Below are positions 28,963 through 30,044 of a stretch of 30,044 nucleotides of DNA, piece after piece. Source of the DNA: a virus. The stretch is from the IMG/VR virus record IMGVR_UViG_3300047328_000006, positions 1 to 30,044 of that record; one strand, given 5' to 3'. Under the pieces are notes generated by a model, which was not told the origin of the DNA, made no database searches, and saw nothing but the letters and a program-made list of their open reading frames with translations. The position numbers and the translations under genes are program-made. How positions within the stretch are numbered: the stretch's first letter is position 1; the number at the start of each line of letters is the position of its first letter.

Positions 28963-30044
28963 TTACGCAGAAATCAATCCGAGTTGGCGCGCCGTATCGC
29001 GCAGCGTCTCGTCCAACGAACCGGGTTTGCCGGTAGACGGAATCGACGCTCGACGCGGGACGTTCACGCTGGCCGCTCGTTTGGCTTCCGCGACCCTTTG
29101 CTGGCTATCAGCAAGTCGCTTTGCCTCGGCTGCGGTCTGCTGCTCTCTCAGCAGCAACTGGCGTACTTCGGGGTTAGCCCAACACGCCTGTTCATACGCT
29201 TCCTGCAAGATATCGGCATGCGAAGCACCGGGCTTCGCCTGGCGGATAAGCGGCATGTACGCCGACATTTCCGACGCCACGTCATCAACGTAAGGGCGGA
29301 GGGGATTTCCCGCCGCATCCTTCGCATTGGCCCAGTTGGAAACAGCCATTTCGCGCTCACGCGCTTCGGCCTGCGCTCTCTGCTGCTCCTGTTGGGTCAA
29401 GTACTGGTAAATCTGATCGACGCGCGGATCGCCCGGCGGCGGCGGCGCCGGCTGTGGCGCGCCCTCGGCACCCGGCTGCACGAGCGCGCGGAGATCAACG
29501 CCGTATTCCTGCGCAATGCTCGCGATGGCCTGCTGTTTCTGGACGGGGCTACCCATCGCGAACACGGCGGCGGTACGAAGCAGGTTGCTGACAGCAATCT
29601 CAGGGGTGCCGCCCTGCGAGCTGATCAAAGCGCGATACGGTTCGATCACCTGCCGCAGCGACGCGCCGAATTTCGCATCCGGCAGTAGCTGTGACTGCCC
29701 GGCCATGAAGTCCGCCTCGCGCCGATGAATCTCGGCCTGCACGGCCGGCGGCAGCTTCGCCCACTCGGCACGCGCGGTCGGCTTCCACGTCGACGGCGGC
29801 CGGCTCGTGTCGCGCTGGGTGCCCTCCGTGGTCGGCTCGGGCGTTGCGGCAGCGGCGGCCTTCGCGGGCTCCGCCGCGGGCGCCCCGCCGGCCTTGACCG
29901 GCTCCGGAACCGCCGCGGCGCTAGCCTTGGCCGGATCGGCCTTGACCGCGTCGCGCTTCACGAAGCGGCCGGACGCATCGCGGACCGTGTCGGTGTCGCT
30001 CTTTGCCGGCTCGGTCTTGACGGCTTCGACCGAGGCCGGGGCAC
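28963..30044 (-). CDS. Scaffold protein, N terminus beyond window edge
   Basis: The frame is open to the right edge, so the true start lies outside; at least 360 residues are present. Visible sequence begins with an Ala/Pro/Lys-rich part (VKTEPAKSDTDTVRDASGRF, with PVKAGGAPAAEPAKAAAAAT following), then ARAEWAKLPPAVQAEIHRRE, helical charged segments (ADILQEAYEQACWANPEVRQ; REQQTAAEAKRLADSQQRVA) and a short C-terminal helix ETLRDTARQLGLIS. Acidic-to-basic helical layout and place before the capsid gene are typical of scaffolding proteins that shape the procapsid. Confidence 0.8.
   Translation of the reverse strand, partial: APASVEAVKTEPAKSDTDTVRDASGRFVKRDAVKADPAKASAAAVPEPVKAGGAPAAEPAKAAAAATPEPTTEGTQRDTSRPPSTWKPTARAEWAKLPPAVQAEIHRREADFMAGQSQLLPDAKFGASLRQVIEPYRALISSQGGTPEIAVSNLLRTAAVFAMGSPVQKQQAIASIAQEYGVDLRALVQPGAEGAPQPAPPPPGDPRVDQIYQYLTQQEQQRAQAEAREREMAVSNWANAKDAAGNPLRPYVDDVASEMSAYMPLIRQAKPGASHADILQEAYEQACWANPEVRQLLLREQQTAAEAKRLADSQQRVAEAKRAASVNVPRRASIPSTGKPGSLDETLRDTARQLGLISA

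Overview
The window is part of a GC-rich, double-stranded DNA tailed-phage (or prophage) genome, most likely a short-tailed podovirus of a GC-rich proteobacterium. The evidence is the tight ATGA/GTGA/TTGA gene overlaps, a compact replication and recombination module, and a late module with scaffold, major capsid, adaptor, tail nozzle-like, internal virion, tail fibre and lysis genes but no tape-measure or tail-tube gene. Host assignment (perhaps a betaproteobacterium) is inference from base composition and protein style only. Terminase, portal, integrase and repressor genes are not in the window and would lie outside it.

Layout. 1-1079 is a gene-poor, repeat-rich region with 10-bp tandem repeats, two 49-bp iteron-like units, a 25-bp direct repeat and a palindrome over a weak promoter. 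It leads into a rightward operon. 1080-2090 holds five tiny overlapping genes of unknown function. 2091-2320 is a control or attachment segment: three ACGTGCT motifs, a TGTGA-N6-TCAC palindrome, and the 3' half of a tRNA-Lys(CUU) including CCA on the minus strand, running into a (GA)9 tract that precedes the next start codon. 2321-5665 is an accessory block containing three paralogues with a shared GMCVMEAV/GEPWSD/CACPVV domain and very different Ala-rich tails, a DUF6948-like gene and a Gly/Asp repeat protein. 5702-13595 is the replication block: primase-helicase, sigma-region-2-like/zinc-finger protein, Cas4/AddB-like DUF2800 nuclease, DUF2815 ssDNA-binding protein, RusA resolvase, family A DNA polymerase, DUF7220-like membrane protein, DUF5664-like nucleotide hydrolase, HNH-like protein and small genes.

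The rightward operon meets the leftward late operon at a bidirectional terminator (13544-13560). The late genes run from the right edge leftwards: scaffold (cut by the edge), major capsid, two capsid-associated proteins, a terminator, a coiled-coil protein, adaptor, tail nozzle-like protein, GNAT acetyltransferase, virion protein, a PP-loop enzyme with an APS-reductase-type cysteine pattern, two large internal virion proteins, tail fibre, glycine-rich tip protein, cupin, and a lysis region with two holin candidates, a T4-type lysozyme, an exported protein and an HELAH metallopeptidase. One lipoprotein gene (18035-18331) with its own promoter is inserted against the direction of the late operon and looks like a moron.

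The points most worth following are the tRNA-Lys fragment with its flanking motifs, the Ala-repeat paralogue family with the Gly/Asp repeat gene between copies, the sigma-like zinc-finger protein, the Fe-S PP-loop enzyme, and the lipoprotein moron.
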